A stretch of 64,000 nucleotides of DNA from Nostoc sp. UHCC 0870 (GCF_022063185.1 NZ_CP091913.1:6239141-6303140); one strand, 5' to 3'; shown: positions 8,744 to 18,090, numbered from the stretch's first letter. Notes: a model not told the origin generated them from the sequence alone. Numbers and translations: made by a program.

Positions 8744-8896
8744 GGTATACAAGGACGCTGAATCTCAGAATTATTAATGCTATCTGTGGGGATTGATTAT
8801 GTAACAAGTAGCTTTTTAAATATGAGAAAGTTACTCTGGCGAAAATCGAATTATCATTCTAAAACAGATAGCTATTCAACTATTTTGGTGTGAGAG

Positions 8897-10936
8897 ATGA
8901 CAGAGCGGGATATCCCAGAAAGTTGGCATCCAACCAGAGGAATAAATCCAGATGATCAGGAAAAATCATCCCGAACCCAAAAGGTCGGTGATCACCAAGC
9001 ATCTGGTATCCCAGCTACTGGTTCTTATGATTCAGTCAAGCAGCGAACAGAGCATAATACCGAAGGATTACCTGTAAAGGATCAATCGGACGCAACTCAG
9101 AGAAGCAAGAAAAGTTATGTTAAGATGCCACGCTGGATGAAAAGCTGGGTGGCATGGGCTTTGTTGTTAACGCTCATTCCAGGCGGCGTGGCATTTATGG
9201 CGACGGCGATACTACTGAAGTTACCATCTGCCCCCAATTGCCCGGCAATCTTTTGGCCTCTGGCTAGTGCTTCGGTGCGGCTACATTGCGCCCAGTTAGC
9301 CGCTTCTAAACAAACAGTTAACGATTTACTACAAGCGATCGCTTTAGTTAATCAACTTCCTCCAGATCACCCACTGCGGGGAGAAATTGATCGTTTGTTA
9401 GAGGTTTGGTCACAGGATATTTTAAAACTGGCTGATGGGAGTTTTCAAGCCGGCAAAATAGAAGAAGCGATCGCCACTGCTCGTAAAATACCCGAAGACC
9501 TACCAACTTATAAAGTAGTAGATGAACAAATTTCCAAGTGGGAAACCATTTGGGCTAAAGCAGAAGGTATATACAAGGATGCAGAAGAGGAACTGCGTCA
9601 ACAGCGTTGGCAATCGGCGTTTATGGTGTCATCGAAGCTGCTGCGTGTAGATAATAAATACTGGTCAAGCGTTAAATACGACGAATTAAATGGCATTATT
9701 ACCTCAGCTAAAGAAGATGTTGATAAGTTAGCCAAAGCTGAAACCTTAGCGAATAGTAAGGTAGTTGATAATTTTCTAGAAGCAATTAAATTAGCTGAGT
9801 CAATAGGCAAAAATAGTTACTTGTATCAAAAAGCCCAAGAACTAATTCCCGCCTATGGTCGCAAGATGCTAGAGTTAGCCCAGGCAAAAATGGATCAACG
9901 GGATGCAGATACAGCCTTAGACATTGCCAGACAAATTCCTCAAGTCACAGGGTTGCAAATAGAAGTGGAAGACTTCATTGCCTTGGGTGACGCGAAAAGG
10001 AGTGCATGGATAGGTAATGTGGCTGGTTTGGAAACAGCAATTACCCAGGCACAACAAATAGATCCATCACGGCCAGTCTATGACCAAGCCCAACAACTAA
10101 TCTCCCAATGGCAGCTAGAAATAGAAGACGTAGCCCGTCTAGAAAAAGCGCGGATGCTGGCAAATCAAGGCACAATTAACGATTTAAGTGCAGCTATTGC
10201 CGAAGCACAGCTAATACCTACAAGTAATCCCCGTGGTTCAGAAGCTAGACAAGACATCAACCGTTGGCAAGGACAGGTAGAAACTATTGAAGACAGGCCA
10301 TATTTAGACAGGGCTGAACAAATAGCCTTTTTAGGTGATATTAATTCTTTACAAGCAGCGATCGCCGAAGCTAGTCAAATTCGTCAGGGTCGGGCATTGT
10401 ATCCAGAAGCACGCCGCAGAATTAGGACTTGGGTAGGGAGAGTACAGCGCATCCAAGACCAGCCATTATTAGATCAAGCGCGAGACTTAGCACAAACTGG
10501 AGATTTGGGGGCGGCGATTAACGCTGCTAGACCTCTGGCATCTTCCGGGCGATCGCTTTCTGGGGAAGCGCAAACAGCCATAGAAGATTGGCAAGGACAA
10601 ATTCGTGCTAGGGAAAACTGGTCACAAGCTAAGGCTGTAGCACAGACTGGTACACCCGAAGCTTTGGTTGAAGCAATCCGAATAGCTGATAAAGTTTCAA
10701 GTAGGAGCATCTTGCGGATGGATGCAAATATAGGTATTGATCAATGGAGTCAGCAAATATTAGATATTGCCCGTACTCAAGGTAGTGCGGATATAGCCAA
10801 AGGCATTGATATTGCCCGGTTAGTTCCACGCGGTACTTCTGCATATAGTGCAGCGCAAGAACAAATTAAAACGTGGCAGCAATTTCTCAATCCTCAACCT
10901 GAGCAATTGATACCTTCGATTATTAATACTCCGTGA
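8897..10936 (+). CDS. Membrane-anchored helical-repeat protein of unknown function
   Basis: 679 residues. Residues 1-80 are polar and probably disordered. One hydrophobic segment (about 87-108, WVAWALLLTLIPGGVAFMAT) is a likely transmembrane anchor. The remaining 570 residues are a series of about 60-residue helical repeats with the pattern A..LA..G....L..AI..A..I....P.Y..A...I..W (for example EKARMLANQGTINDLSAAIA, then RAEQIAFLGDINSLQAAIAE). This resembles TPR-like solenoids but I cannot assign a known family. The ATG at 8897 follows GTGAGAG. The large domain would face one side of a membrane as a protein-binding scaffold; the function is unknown. Confidence 0.85.
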   Translation: MTERDIPESWHPTRGINPDDQEKSSRTQKVGDHQASGIPATGSYDSVKQRTEHNTEGLPVKDQSDATQRSKKSYVKMPRWMKSWVAWALLLTLIPGGVAFMATAILLKLPSAPNCPAIFWPLASASVRLHCAQLAASKQTVNDLLQAIALVNQLPPDHPLRGEIDRLLEVWSQDILKLADGSFQAGKIEEAIATARKIPEDLPTYKVVDEQISKWETIWAKAEGIYKDAEEELRQQRWQSAFMVSSKLLRVDNKYWSSVKYDELNGIITSAKEDVDKLAKAETLANSKVVDNFLEAIKLAESIGKNSYLYQKAQELIPAYGRKMLELAQAKMDQRDADTALDIARQIPQVTGLQIEVEDFIALGDAKRSAWIGNVAGLETAITQAQQIDPSRPVYDQAQQLISQWQLEIEDVARLEKARMLANQGTINDLSAAIAEAQLIPTSNPRGSEARQDINRWQGQVETIEDRPYLDRAEQIAFLGDINSLQAAIAEASQIRQGRALYPEARRRIRTWVGRVQRIQDQPLLDQARDLAQTGDLGAAINAARPLASSGRSLSGEAQTAIEDWQGQIRARENWSQAKAVAQTGTPEALVEAIRIADKVSSRSILRMDANIGIDQWSQQILDIARTQGSADIAKGIDIARLVPRGTSAYSAAQEQIKTWQQFLNPQPEQLIPSIINTP

Positions 10937-11145
10937 TAGGGGACAGGGGACAGGTGACAGGGGACAGGGGGCTACGGTGTATACACAAGTTATCGAATCA
11001 CTATCAGCACTCGAATTACCCCACCCTAACCCTCCCCTTGGAAAGGGGAGGGAACTGGATTTTCTGGTTTCCCCCCTTTCCAAGGGGGGATTAAGGGGGG
11101 TAATTCGACTTGTGTGTACACCATAGGGGACAGGGTGAGAGTAAT
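10937..11145. repeat. STRR tract plus nested palindromic element
   Basis: Starts with GGGGACAGG-type heptamers (10939-10972), then a nested palindrome. Outer arms are 10976-10990 and 11108-11122 (GGTGTATACACAAGT against ACTTGTGTGTACACC). Inner perfect arms TCGAATTACCCC are 11011-11022 and 11097-11108. The centre has CCCTCCCC/GGGGAGGG and CCCCCCTTTCC/GGGGGG stems. The inner part is like a common cyanobacterial GAATTACCCC repeat. It separates the convergent 679-residue gene and fructosamine kinase. Confidence 0.75.
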
Positions 11146-12024
11146 TCATCCCTCTTTCCTTACGCGCAGGATTTGTTCAATCATGCGATTAGCTTGGGAA
11201 GCATAACCACCACCAAATAAATTGAAGTGATTCAAAATGTGATACAGGTTATACAGGGTTTTGCGAGTTTCATAGCCTGCATCTAAAGGGAAGACTTCCT
11301 TATAACCTTGGTAAAAAGCGGTTGGAAACCCGCCGAAAAGTTCTGTCATCGCAATATCAACTTCGCGATCGCCAAAATAAGTGGCTGGATCAAATATCAC
11401 TGGTTCACCCGCAACTGTACACCCAGCATTCCCACCCCACAAGTCACCGTGTACTAAGGAAGGTTGGACTTGATGATCTGCTAATAAATCAGGAATAGCT
11501 GCTAGTAATTCATCTTGTTTGGGAAAGCTACCACCGCGCCGCCTTGCTAATTGGAACTGATAGCCGAGACGGTGTTTCGTATAAAATTCTACCCAGTCTG
11601 CTGTCCAAGTGTTGATTTGAGGTGTAGAACCGATAGTGTTATTCATCTCCCAGCCGAAACCTTTCTGGCTGGTAGCTTTGTGCATTGCTGCTAATCTGCG
11701 TCCCATTTCTGACCAGGATTTGCTGTTACTTCCTCCCATTTCTAACCATTCCAGGACGATGTAACCAGAGTTCCCAGCTATACCCCAGCAAATCGGTTTT
11801 GGCACGCGAATTGTATTAGTATCGTACATCTGCTGTAACCCCAGCATCTCCGCCTCAAACATGGCAACTAGAGATGCTTGGTTGAGCTTGACAAAGTACG
11901 TCATCTGACCATCAGAGACAGCGTAACCTTGGTTAATACAACCACCACTAAGCGATCGCCTGTGCTGACTCTGAAATTTTTCGCCAGTTACACGGCTTAT
12001 ATCGGCATCGATTTCAGTCCACAT
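11146..12024 (-). CDS. Fructosamine kinase family protein
   Basis: 292 residues, typical of the fructosamine-3-kinase (FN3K/YniA) family, which phosphorylates ketosamines such as fructoselysine or ribuloselysine and so starts deglycation of proteins. Visible features are the ATP-binding lobe (GGCINQGYAV, YFVKLN with the lysine), LEWLEMGG hinge, catalytic loop LVHGDLWGGNAG near residue 190, the metal-binding FDPATYFGDREVDIAM, and the C-terminal YNLYHILNHFNLFGGGY. The ATG at 12024 is the natural start. It stands alone between repeats. Confidence 0.93.
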   Translation of the reverse strand: MWTEIDADISRVTGEKFQSQHRRSLSGGCINQGYAVSDGQMTYFVKLNQASLVAMFEAEMLGLQQMYDTNTIRVPKPICWGIAGNSGYIVLEWLEMGGSNSKSWSEMGRRLAAMHKATSQKGFGWEMNNTIGSTPQINTWTADWVEFYTKHRLGYQFQLARRRGGSFPKQDELLAAIPDLLADHQVQPSLVHGDLWGGNAGCTVAGEPVIFDPATYFGDREVDIAMTELFGGFPTAFYQGYKEVFPLDAGYETRKTLYNLYHILNHFNLFGGGYASQANRMIEQILRVRKEG

Positions 12025-12165
12025 CTTAAAAATTCAAAATACCCTACGGGAAGGCTTGCGCCTACAAAATTCAAAATTAAAGAATTGCTGAGTGATGAGA
12101 GGTAAAAAGTGGAAAATTTAGTATGTATTCTCTCATACTTTACTCAGCACTGCTTATTCCCTCAA

Positions 12166-13446
12166 TTATGCTGGTTTGATTACAACTACACCATAAGCCT
12201 CTGGGCAAAGGTATTGATTAGCTGCTAAGAGTAAATCTTGGGCGGCTTGGGCTTGAATATGGGCTGGGTAGTTGAAAGCTGGTTCTAAATCTCCTACCAA
12301 GGAATGATAGAAACCATATAAGCCGGTGCGATCGCTTGGGGTTTCGTTGGCGAAAATAAATCTGTTAGCTACACGCTTTTGTACACGGGCGATTTCTTTT
12401 TCTGTGACTAATTCTGTTTGTAACCTGCGGATGTGTTTTGCGATCGCTTCTTCTACAGCTTGTAAATTTTCTACTTCACACTTAGCAGAAATATAAAACG
12501 TCCCTTGTAGGCGATTACTCATATTACTTACGCCAATAGAAGAAACTAATCCCCGTTCTTCCCGTAAGTCCTGAACTAATCTTGATGTTCTTCCGTGCGC
12601 CAAAATCCCTGCTAACACATCCAAACCATACGTTTGCTCTAGCTGATTCATCCCTGGAACTCGCCACAGCATGACTAATCTCGCTTGCTGGAGGCTTTCA
12701 TCAATAAATTCTTGACGAACAATTTCGGTAAATGCAGGTTCGAGATTAAGGGACTGAGGACTGGGGACTGGGTAATGGGTACGGGGATTGTTTTGGGTGA
12801 ATCCTTCTGTGATAATTTCGATTAATTCTTCTTCAGGTAAATTACCAACAGCTACAGCAGTCATCGAGCGGGGTTGATACCAAGTTTGGTGAAAATCTCG
12901 CATCTGCTGGGCTTTCAGTTGGGAAATCACAGATTCCGGCCCCAAAACTGGACGGCGATAAGGTAACTCTGCAAAAGCTGCTTCCATCGACCGGCGGAAG
13001 GTGCGGCGGCGGGGGTTATCTTCAGAACGTCTGATTTCTTCCAAAACTACCAATCGTTCCCGTTCAAATGCTTCATCGGGAATACTAGCATTTAATACTA
13101 CATCCATTTGCAGGGGAGCTAGTGCAGCAAAATCCTTGGGAGCAGTGGTTATGTAGTAATGTGTGTAATCTTGACTCGTGGCGGCGTTGGTGACAGCACC
13201 ACGTTCTTCTATTTGTCGTTCAAACTCACCGCTAGCAATTCGCTCAGTTCCCTTAAAAATCATATGCTCTAAAAAGTGAGCCATGCCGTTAATTTCATCA
13301 GACTCCACTGCTGAACCAATATTGATCCACAAGTTGAGGTTTACAGCTTCCACCGGCATTTGTTCAACTATGATGGTCAAGCCATTGGGTAACTGATGTA
13401 TTTTGGGGGCGTTAAGACGCGGAAATTTTAACAGGGTTGAGGTCAT
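12166..13446 (-). CDS. M16 family zinc metallopeptidase (processing-protease-like)
   Basis: 426 residues. The inverted zinc motif HFLEH (His57, Glu60, His61 from this start) lies in GMAHFLEHMIFKGT, followed by the family NAATSQDYTHYY and the downstream Glu-containing segment EIRRSEDNPRRR. It resembles mitochondrial processing peptidase beta / PqqL-type enzymes. I use the ATG at 13446 (MTSTLLKFPR); an upstream TTG would add 20 residues unlike the family. Near 12751-12778 the coding sequence is made of GGACTGG heptamers, encoding VPSPQSLN in a surface loop, so an STRR has entered the gene while the frame stays open. Confidence 0.92.
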   Translation of the reverse strand: MTSTLLKFPRLNAPKIHQLPNGLTIIVEQMPVEAVNLNLWINIGSAVESDEINGMAHFLEHMIFKGTERIASGEFERQIEERGAVTNAATSQDYTHYYITTAPKDFAALAPLQMDVVLNASIPDEAFERERLVVLEEIRRSEDNPRRRTFRRSMEAAFAELPYRRPVLGPESVISQLKAQQMRDFHQTWYQPRSMTAVAVGNLPEEELIEIITEGFTQNNPRTHYPVPSPQSLNLEPAFTEIVRQEFIDESLQQARLVMLWRVPGMNQLEQTYGLDVLAGILAHGRTSRLVQDLREERGLVSSIGVSNMSNRLQGTFYISAKCEVENLQAVEEAIAKHIRRLQTELVTEKEIARVQKRVANRFIFANETPSDRTGLYGFYHSLVGDLEPAFNYPAHIQAQAAQDLLLAANQYLCPEAYGVVVIKPA

Positions 13447-13592
13447 GGGTAGTGGTGAGTGAAGATAGCTCTTACTTCTATATCTTAAGTTGCCCGAATA
13501 AACCAAGTGAAGCTTTAGGGGAACTTAAGGATAAATGATGCACATTTCTTAAATATATTTAATTGAAAATTGTAGCTTTATATACTAAATTA

Positions 13593-14861
13593 CTATCCCA
13601 AATTAAGTGATTGGGAAGGGATAATACAGATCCTTTCTACTTCATGCCCTTGAGTTTCTATCTGGGGAGCTAGCTGAAGCCAGTTTTGAAAGCTCATGCC
13701 TATTTTTTGGATAATTTGCACTTCTAGTAGATAAGCTTCAAAACGATTGTAAGTTTCAATTATTTGTTCAATATTTTCTACTACTTGAACTAAATTTTGG
13801 GAATTAATTTCTTCTTTCATAGTAAAACTAGGCTCATCTTTTACAGCTTTATTTTCTGTAGAAAAAAATGCCTCTATAGTTTTATCCATAACAAATTTTC
13901 CAATCATTATTGGTAATGGTAATATAGGAAATAACGCCGCAACAGCAACTGGACTTGAATACAATTCTGTATTTATTTCATAGTGAAGAAACCTGACTAA
14001 ATTTTTTCCTTGTGCCTCAAACAATATAGATTTGTCATCTAAAATGTTGTTTAATTCTGGTTCAAGCCATTTGCAAATCTGAGCTAGTCTATTTAGCTCG
14101 ATAGGACTTTCTAAAGTCGTTCCTAAACCCAATATTACAAAATTATGTCCAACTGTCTTTGCAACTACTCTTGCTATTAGTTGAGATGTCAGGAGATTTT
14201 TTACATATTTCTCTACATGAAAACGAAGGACTTCAGCACCTTCTTTCAAGCAAAGAACAGCATTGTTAATTTCATCTAATTCCAAATAGCAACGCGCTCT
14301 AGCCACATATGTTAATAATAAAGATAGGATATATTTATCAGCAACCTTGATATTTTCATTAATCGAAATATCTACATAGTTACTGTAAATATGTTGAGAT
14401 TCCAAAAATCTATTAATAGCTAATGTAGCAGCATTTTTGCGGTTTTCCGGCTGAATCATTGTAGTAGCATCACGCGCTAAATCAAGAGCAGCACGAAAAT
14501 TAGCATAAACAGAAATATCTAATTTACGGTGTAGCTTATCTATATTTTCTTGAATTTGATTTAAATTTTCTTCAAGACTTTTTTCAATTGCTTTCAAACG
14601 TTTTAGTATTAGGGCAAATCCTATTACCGACACACCTAAATTAATTATTGATACACCTAAATTAAGAAAGCTAGCAACTGACCCAGCTTGAGTAAGTAAT
14701 GTTGATGCTTGTGAAATATCAGGTGCTATTTCACGTAACATTGCAATTATATGTTTTGTTTTCGCGTCACGAATAACACCGCCAATTCGTATATAATCTT
14801 GACTTTCTAAACCTTGTACTATCCAATTAGGAATTTCAAATGTAGTGTGAAACTTTATCAT
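13593..14861 (-). CDS. Unrecognised membrane/coiled-coil protein, partner of the LRAT gene
   Basis: 422 residues, AT-rich. After an N-terminal soluble stretch there is a hydrophobic region (about 62-85, FLNLGVSIINLGVSVIGFAL), which could be a membrane hairpin. A charged coiled-coil follows (about 86-113, LKRLKAIEKSLEENLNQIQE). The middle is helical (ARCYLELDEINNAVLCLKEG looks TPR-like). A second hydrophobic segment follows (about 306-322, VAVAALFPILPLPIMIGKF). I recognise no family. It follows the LRAT-domain gene on the same strand, separated by a terminator-like hairpin. The mix of hydrophobic hairpin and long coiled-coil recalls alpha-helical pore formers, but that is speculation. Confidence 0.75.
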   Translation of the reverse strand: MIKFHTTFEIPNWIVQGLESQDYIRIGGVIRDAKTKHIIAMLREIAPDISQASTLLTQAGSVASFLNLGVSIINLGVSVIGFALILKRLKAIEKSLEENLNQIQENIDKLHRKLDISVYANFRAALDLARDATTMIQPENRKNAATLAINRFLESQHIYSNYVDISINENIKVADKYILSLLLTYVARARCYLELDEINNAVLCLKEGAEVLRFHVEKYVKNLLTSQLIARVVAKTVGHNFVILGLGTTLESPIELNRLAQICKWLEPELNNILDDKSILFEAQGKNLVRFLHYEINTELYSSPVAVAALFPILPLPIMIGKFVMDKTIEAFFSTENKAVKDEPSFTMKEEINSQNLVQVVENIEQIIETYNRFEAYLLEVQIIQKIGMSFQNWLQLAPQIETQGHEVERICIIPSQSLNLG

Positions 14862-14877
14862 ATTTTCTGAACCTTAC

Positions 14878-14911
14878 TTAAAAAATCCACCTGTTAGTTA
14901 GGTGGATTTTA
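14878..14911 (-). terminator. Rho-independent terminator after the LRAT gene
   Basis: Perfect stem AAAATCCACCT / AGGTGGATTTT around a 7-base loop (GTTAGTT). Read on the minus strand the second arm runs into TTTTTT, so it terminates the LRAT gene 72 bases after its stop and would reduce expression of the 422-residue gene by read-through. Confidence 0.75.
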
Positions 14912-14982
14912 ATAGTTACAAGTAGCATTCAAGCTACAAATTGCAAATTAGTCTAAATCACTTAACTGACAGTCGTAAATTA

Positions 14983-15801
14983 TTATTCTGATATCCATTT
15001 CCAGAGTTTATAAGCACCAAAGCCGACAGCCGCAGCCGCAGCCGCAGGTGCTGCAACCGTAATAGCAACACCTGCTACCATTCCACCTCCAACTGTTGCC
15101 CCAACTGCTGCTAATCCAGAAGTTATTCCAGCCGCGCTCAAACCGGCAACACTTCCAGCCGCAGCCACTGTACCAACAGCTCCAGCAGTACCAGCTAATG
15201 CACCTACAGTTGTCATGTTTCTTCCAACAGAACGAGCTTCACGTTCATCATCAGGAAGGCTTTCATCATCCATCAACACCTGACTCATCGCTATTTTTGT
15301 CACAGTAGCAGGAGCTAAACCAAGCGCAGCAATACCTATAACTGCACCACCACCAACGACTCCGCCTACTGTAGCTAGGCCTGACATAATCCCCGCTCCA
15401 CTTAACCCGGCGGCTGCTCCAGCAGCACCAACAACACCGATACTACCTGCAACAGCTGCCCCACTTCCAGATGCTCCCACTCCAACTGCGCCTGCATTTT
15501 TTACTTGTTCACTTGCGTGTAGACCCGTTTTGCACCATGTAGCAAAGTGTTCGCAATTATTATCAAATAGGTCGTAAGTATTTTCCTCTAATCTGCTTTC
15601 AGCACGCCAAACTACAATATCTGGTGTATCGCATTGACCATACTTTTTTACAACAACGGTCACTCCAGATGCAAAATCAGCCCAAGAAATACGAGAAATT
15701 TTTCCTAGACTTTTGGTGTAGTGAATGACTGTACCATCACCACAGTTGATACCATGATGGCTGTAAGCACCACAATTATAGTAAACGTGATCTCCGCGCA
15801 T
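14983..15801 (-). CDS. LRAT-domain (NlpC/P60-like) protein with glycine-zipper membrane tail
   Basis: 272 residues. Residues 1-95 are an LRAT/H-rev107-type circularly permuted NlpC/P60 domain: RGDHVYY, YSHHGINCGDGTVIHY (candidate catalytic His15/His16) and FDNNCEHFATWC with the nucleophile Cys83. The family includes acyltransferases and phospholipases. Residues 104-265 are Gly/Ala-rich and hydrophobic, and contain a duplicated block (about 121-163 and 208-252, each with GLSxAGIxSGLAxVG), like glycine-zipper membrane segments. The ATG at 15801 gives the expected RGDH start. It could act on membrane lipids of its own cell or of others; the activity is inferred. Confidence 0.85.
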   Translation of the reverse strand: MRGDHVYYNCGAYSHHGINCGDGTVIHYTKSLGKISRISWADFASGVTVVVKKYGQCDTPDIVVWRAESRLEENTYDLFDNNCEHFATWCKTGLHASEQVKNAGAVGVGASGSGAAVAGSIGVVGAAGAAAGLSGAGIMSGLATVGGVVGGGAVIGIAALGLAPATVTKIAMSQVLMDDESLPDDEREARSVGRNMTTVGALAGTAGAVGTVAAAGSVAGLSAAGITSGLAAVGATVGGGMVAGVAITVAAPAAAAAAVGFGAYKLWKWISE

Positions 15802-16166
15802 ACCGTGATCGCCTTTAATACTAGATTTAATTGATGGCAGCAGAATTAGAAACTGCTTATAAAGCTATTTATGGCACAAAATTTTTCTGGATACCTACAG
15901 TATTTAAACTGAGTTATCTTAAAGTTTGTCTATAAGAAAACTCAATTTCCCCTTCATCTACAGAAGTGCCGGAAAAAATTTTATACTTCCCTAAAGCTTT
16001 CAAATTTAGTTAATTTATTACCTATTTTCTATAGATTGTACTTAGAGACTATTTAAATAAATATGTTCTCTGTTTGGGTAACAAACCAAACTTGACTGCA
16101 AACTTCCTGCGGTGAATCGCAACTTCAGATACATTAGTTGATGGGCTGCAATCATTGGAGAGGAAA
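15802..16166. other. Intergenic region, divergent promoters
   Basis: About 360 AT-rich bases between the divergent LRAT gene and the FAD enzyme gene. I see no gene, repeat or clear regulatory motif. Confidence 0.4.
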
Positions 16167-17678
16167 ATGACAGAAGAAACACAATCAAAACGAGTGGTAG
16201 TTGTGGGTGCTGGTTGGGCTGGTTTAGGCGCAACCTACCATTTAGCAAAACAAGGTTATGATGTGACGCTTCTGGAAGCAGGCCCCTATCCTGGTGGACT
16301 GGTAGCAGGTTGGCAAACAACCGCAGGTAAATCTGTAGAAGCAGGAATTCACGGTTTTTGGTATCCCTATAGAAACATTTTCGCCCTTATCAACGAATTA
16401 GAAATTAACCCCTTCACTACCTGGACACGTTCCGCCCAATATTCTCCGGCTGGGTTGGAAGTAGAATCACCAATTTTTCAAGACTTACCCAGACTACCGT
16501 CACCGTTCGGTACTTTGGTATATACAAAATTTGAACGTCTACCATTAATTGACCGTCTCAGTGCTTTACCTTTACTTTATACTCTAGTTGACTTTGATAA
16601 TTCGGATGAGGCTTGGCGACGTTATGACTATGTAACAGCGCGAGAATTATTCAAATCTTTTGGTGTGTCAGCGCGACTGTATAAAGAAGCATTTGAACCA
16701 ATGTTATTAGTCGGGTTATTTGCTCCCGGTGAACAATGTTCAGCCGCCGCAACATTGGGAATGTTGTACTTTTTTATTTTGGCTCACCAATCTGATTTTG
16801 ATGTGGTTTGGTGTCGGGGAACTGTTGGGGAGAAAATTTTCCGTCCCTGGGTTGAACGCATAGAAAAAGCAGGTGCGAAAGTATTACCCAAGCACCGCGT
16901 TACCGACTTAATTATTGATAGTAATAATCAAGCAACTGGTGTAGTTTGCGGTGATGAAGTATTTGCAGCTGATGCGGTGATTTTTGCTGTGGGTGTGACT
17001 GGGATGAAGAAAATTGTCTCCAGTAGTCCTAGCTTGCAAAGTCGTGAAGAATTTCGTAATTTGCAGAATTTAGGAGCAATTGATGTATTAGCAACGCGGT
17101 TATGGTTTGACCGTAAAATTGATGTTCCCCGTGCTTCTAATGCTTGTTTTGGGTTTGATGATACGACAGGTTGGACATTCTTTGATTTGAATGCTTTACA
17201 TGATGAATATAAAAACGCAGAAGGCACAGTTATTGAAGCTGATTTTTATCACGCTAATCAGTTTTTGAATTGGAGTGATGAAGAGATTATAGCGACAGTA
17301 CAGCGATATTTAACTACTTGTGTACCAGGATTTCGAGAAACCAAGGTAATTGATAGTAGTGTAATTCGCTTACATCAGGCGGTGACTCATTTTGCACCCG
17401 GTAGCTATCGCCATATGTTGCCAGCTAATACTAGTTTTGGCAATGTATTTATGAGTGGTGATTGGATTGTTAACCGTCATGGTTCTTGGTCACAGGAAAA
17501 AGCCTATGTGACAGGTTTAGAGGCGGCAAATTTAGTGATTTCTCGGTTGGGAGATGGTACAAATGCCGAGATTTTAGCTATTGAGGAAGATGAAGCACAT
17601 ATACAAGTGGCGAGAACGATTAATCAAACAGTACGCAATTTGAGTAAATCGATTCTGCCTAATTTTTGGTTGCCGTAG
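16167..17678 (+). CDS. FAD-dependent oxidoreductase, phytoene-desaturase/amine-oxidase-like
   Basis: 503 residues. The N-terminal dinucleotide-binding motif VVVVGAGWAGLGATYHLAKQ is followed by the FAD-contacting LLEAGPYPGGLVAGW. The C-terminal half contains FMSGDWIVNRHGSWSQEKAYVTGLEAA, the second FAD motif of the carotenoid desaturase/amine oxidase superfamily. The overall pattern suggests a relative of zeta-carotene or phytoene desaturases, but the substrate is not fixed by sequence. The start is the ATG at 16167, 5-10 bases after GGAGAGG; the TTG 12 bases upstream overlaps that ribosome binding site. Confidence 0.85.
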   Translation: MTEETQSKRVVVVGAGWAGLGATYHLAKQGYDVTLLEAGPYPGGLVAGWQTTAGKSVEAGIHGFWYPYRNIFALINELEINPFTTWTRSAQYSPAGLEVESPIFQDLPRLPSPFGTLVYTKFERLPLIDRLSALPLLYTLVDFDNSDEAWRRYDYVTARELFKSFGVSARLYKEAFEPMLLVGLFAPGEQCSAAATLGMLYFFILAHQSDFDVVWCRGTVGEKIFRPWVERIEKAGAKVLPKHRVTDLIIDSNNQATGVVCGDEVFAADAVIFAVGVTGMKKIVSSSPSLQSREEFRNLQNLGAIDVLATRLWFDRKIDVPRASNACFGFDDTTGWTFFDLNALHDEYKNAEGTVIEADFYHANQFLNWSDEEIIATVQRYLTTCVPGFRETKVIDSSVIRLHQAVTHFAPGSYRHMLPANTSFGNVFMSGDWIVNRHGSWSQEKAYVTGLEAANLVISRLGDGTNAEILAIEEDEAHIQVARTINQTVRNLSKSILPNFWLP

Positions 17679-18090
17679 GAGAGTAGGGTTGAAGCTATGT
17701 TTAATCGTATTTTGCAACGCAGAGGTGTGCGGAAGTTTACGCTATAGCGGTTCTCGCTTTAGTGAGGTACAAGAACCCCACCCCCAACCCCTCCCCGCAA
17801 GCAAGGAGGGGGCGTATACCTCATGTGATTAGGAAACGCTATAAGAGGCTGTTTGAAAAGTTTTGTCAGGTATCCTTTGTCATTCTGAGTGGAGCTTTGC
17901 GGAAGGAAGAATCCGCGTTTTCACCGTTATACTGGGATGCTTCCTTCGTCAGCATGACATAAAAGAGGACTTTTCAAACACCCTCTAAGGGACGCAGAAT
18001 TTTTGAAGTTTTGCTGCGGGGGGATATAAATACGGAAACTAATGTTAAAAAAAAACATCTCAAAGATGTAAAGCTGAGATTAATTTAGAT
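17679..18090. other. Intergenic region carrying repeats
   Basis: About 410 bases. It holds a fragment of the ACCCCACCCCCAACCCCTCC-type cyanobacterial repeat (17773-17812), then a MITE-like element (17842-17988, listed separately). No gene seen; the mltA promoter presumably lies in the last 90 bases. Confidence 0.5.
17842..17988. mobile_element. MITE-like element with about 20-base terminal inverted repeats
   Basis: 147 bases bounded by AAGAGGCTGTTTGAAAAGT at the left and, inverted, TAGAGGGTGTTTGAAAAGT at the right. There is no coding capacity. The interior carries TGTCATTCTGAGTGGAGC and an inverted AGCATGACA end, resembling the widespread TGTCATTCTGAG...CAGCATGACA bacterial repeat. The outer ends resemble those of DDE-transposase IS elements of the GAGGCTGTTTGAAAAG type, so it was probably mobilised in trans. 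Confidence 0.7.
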
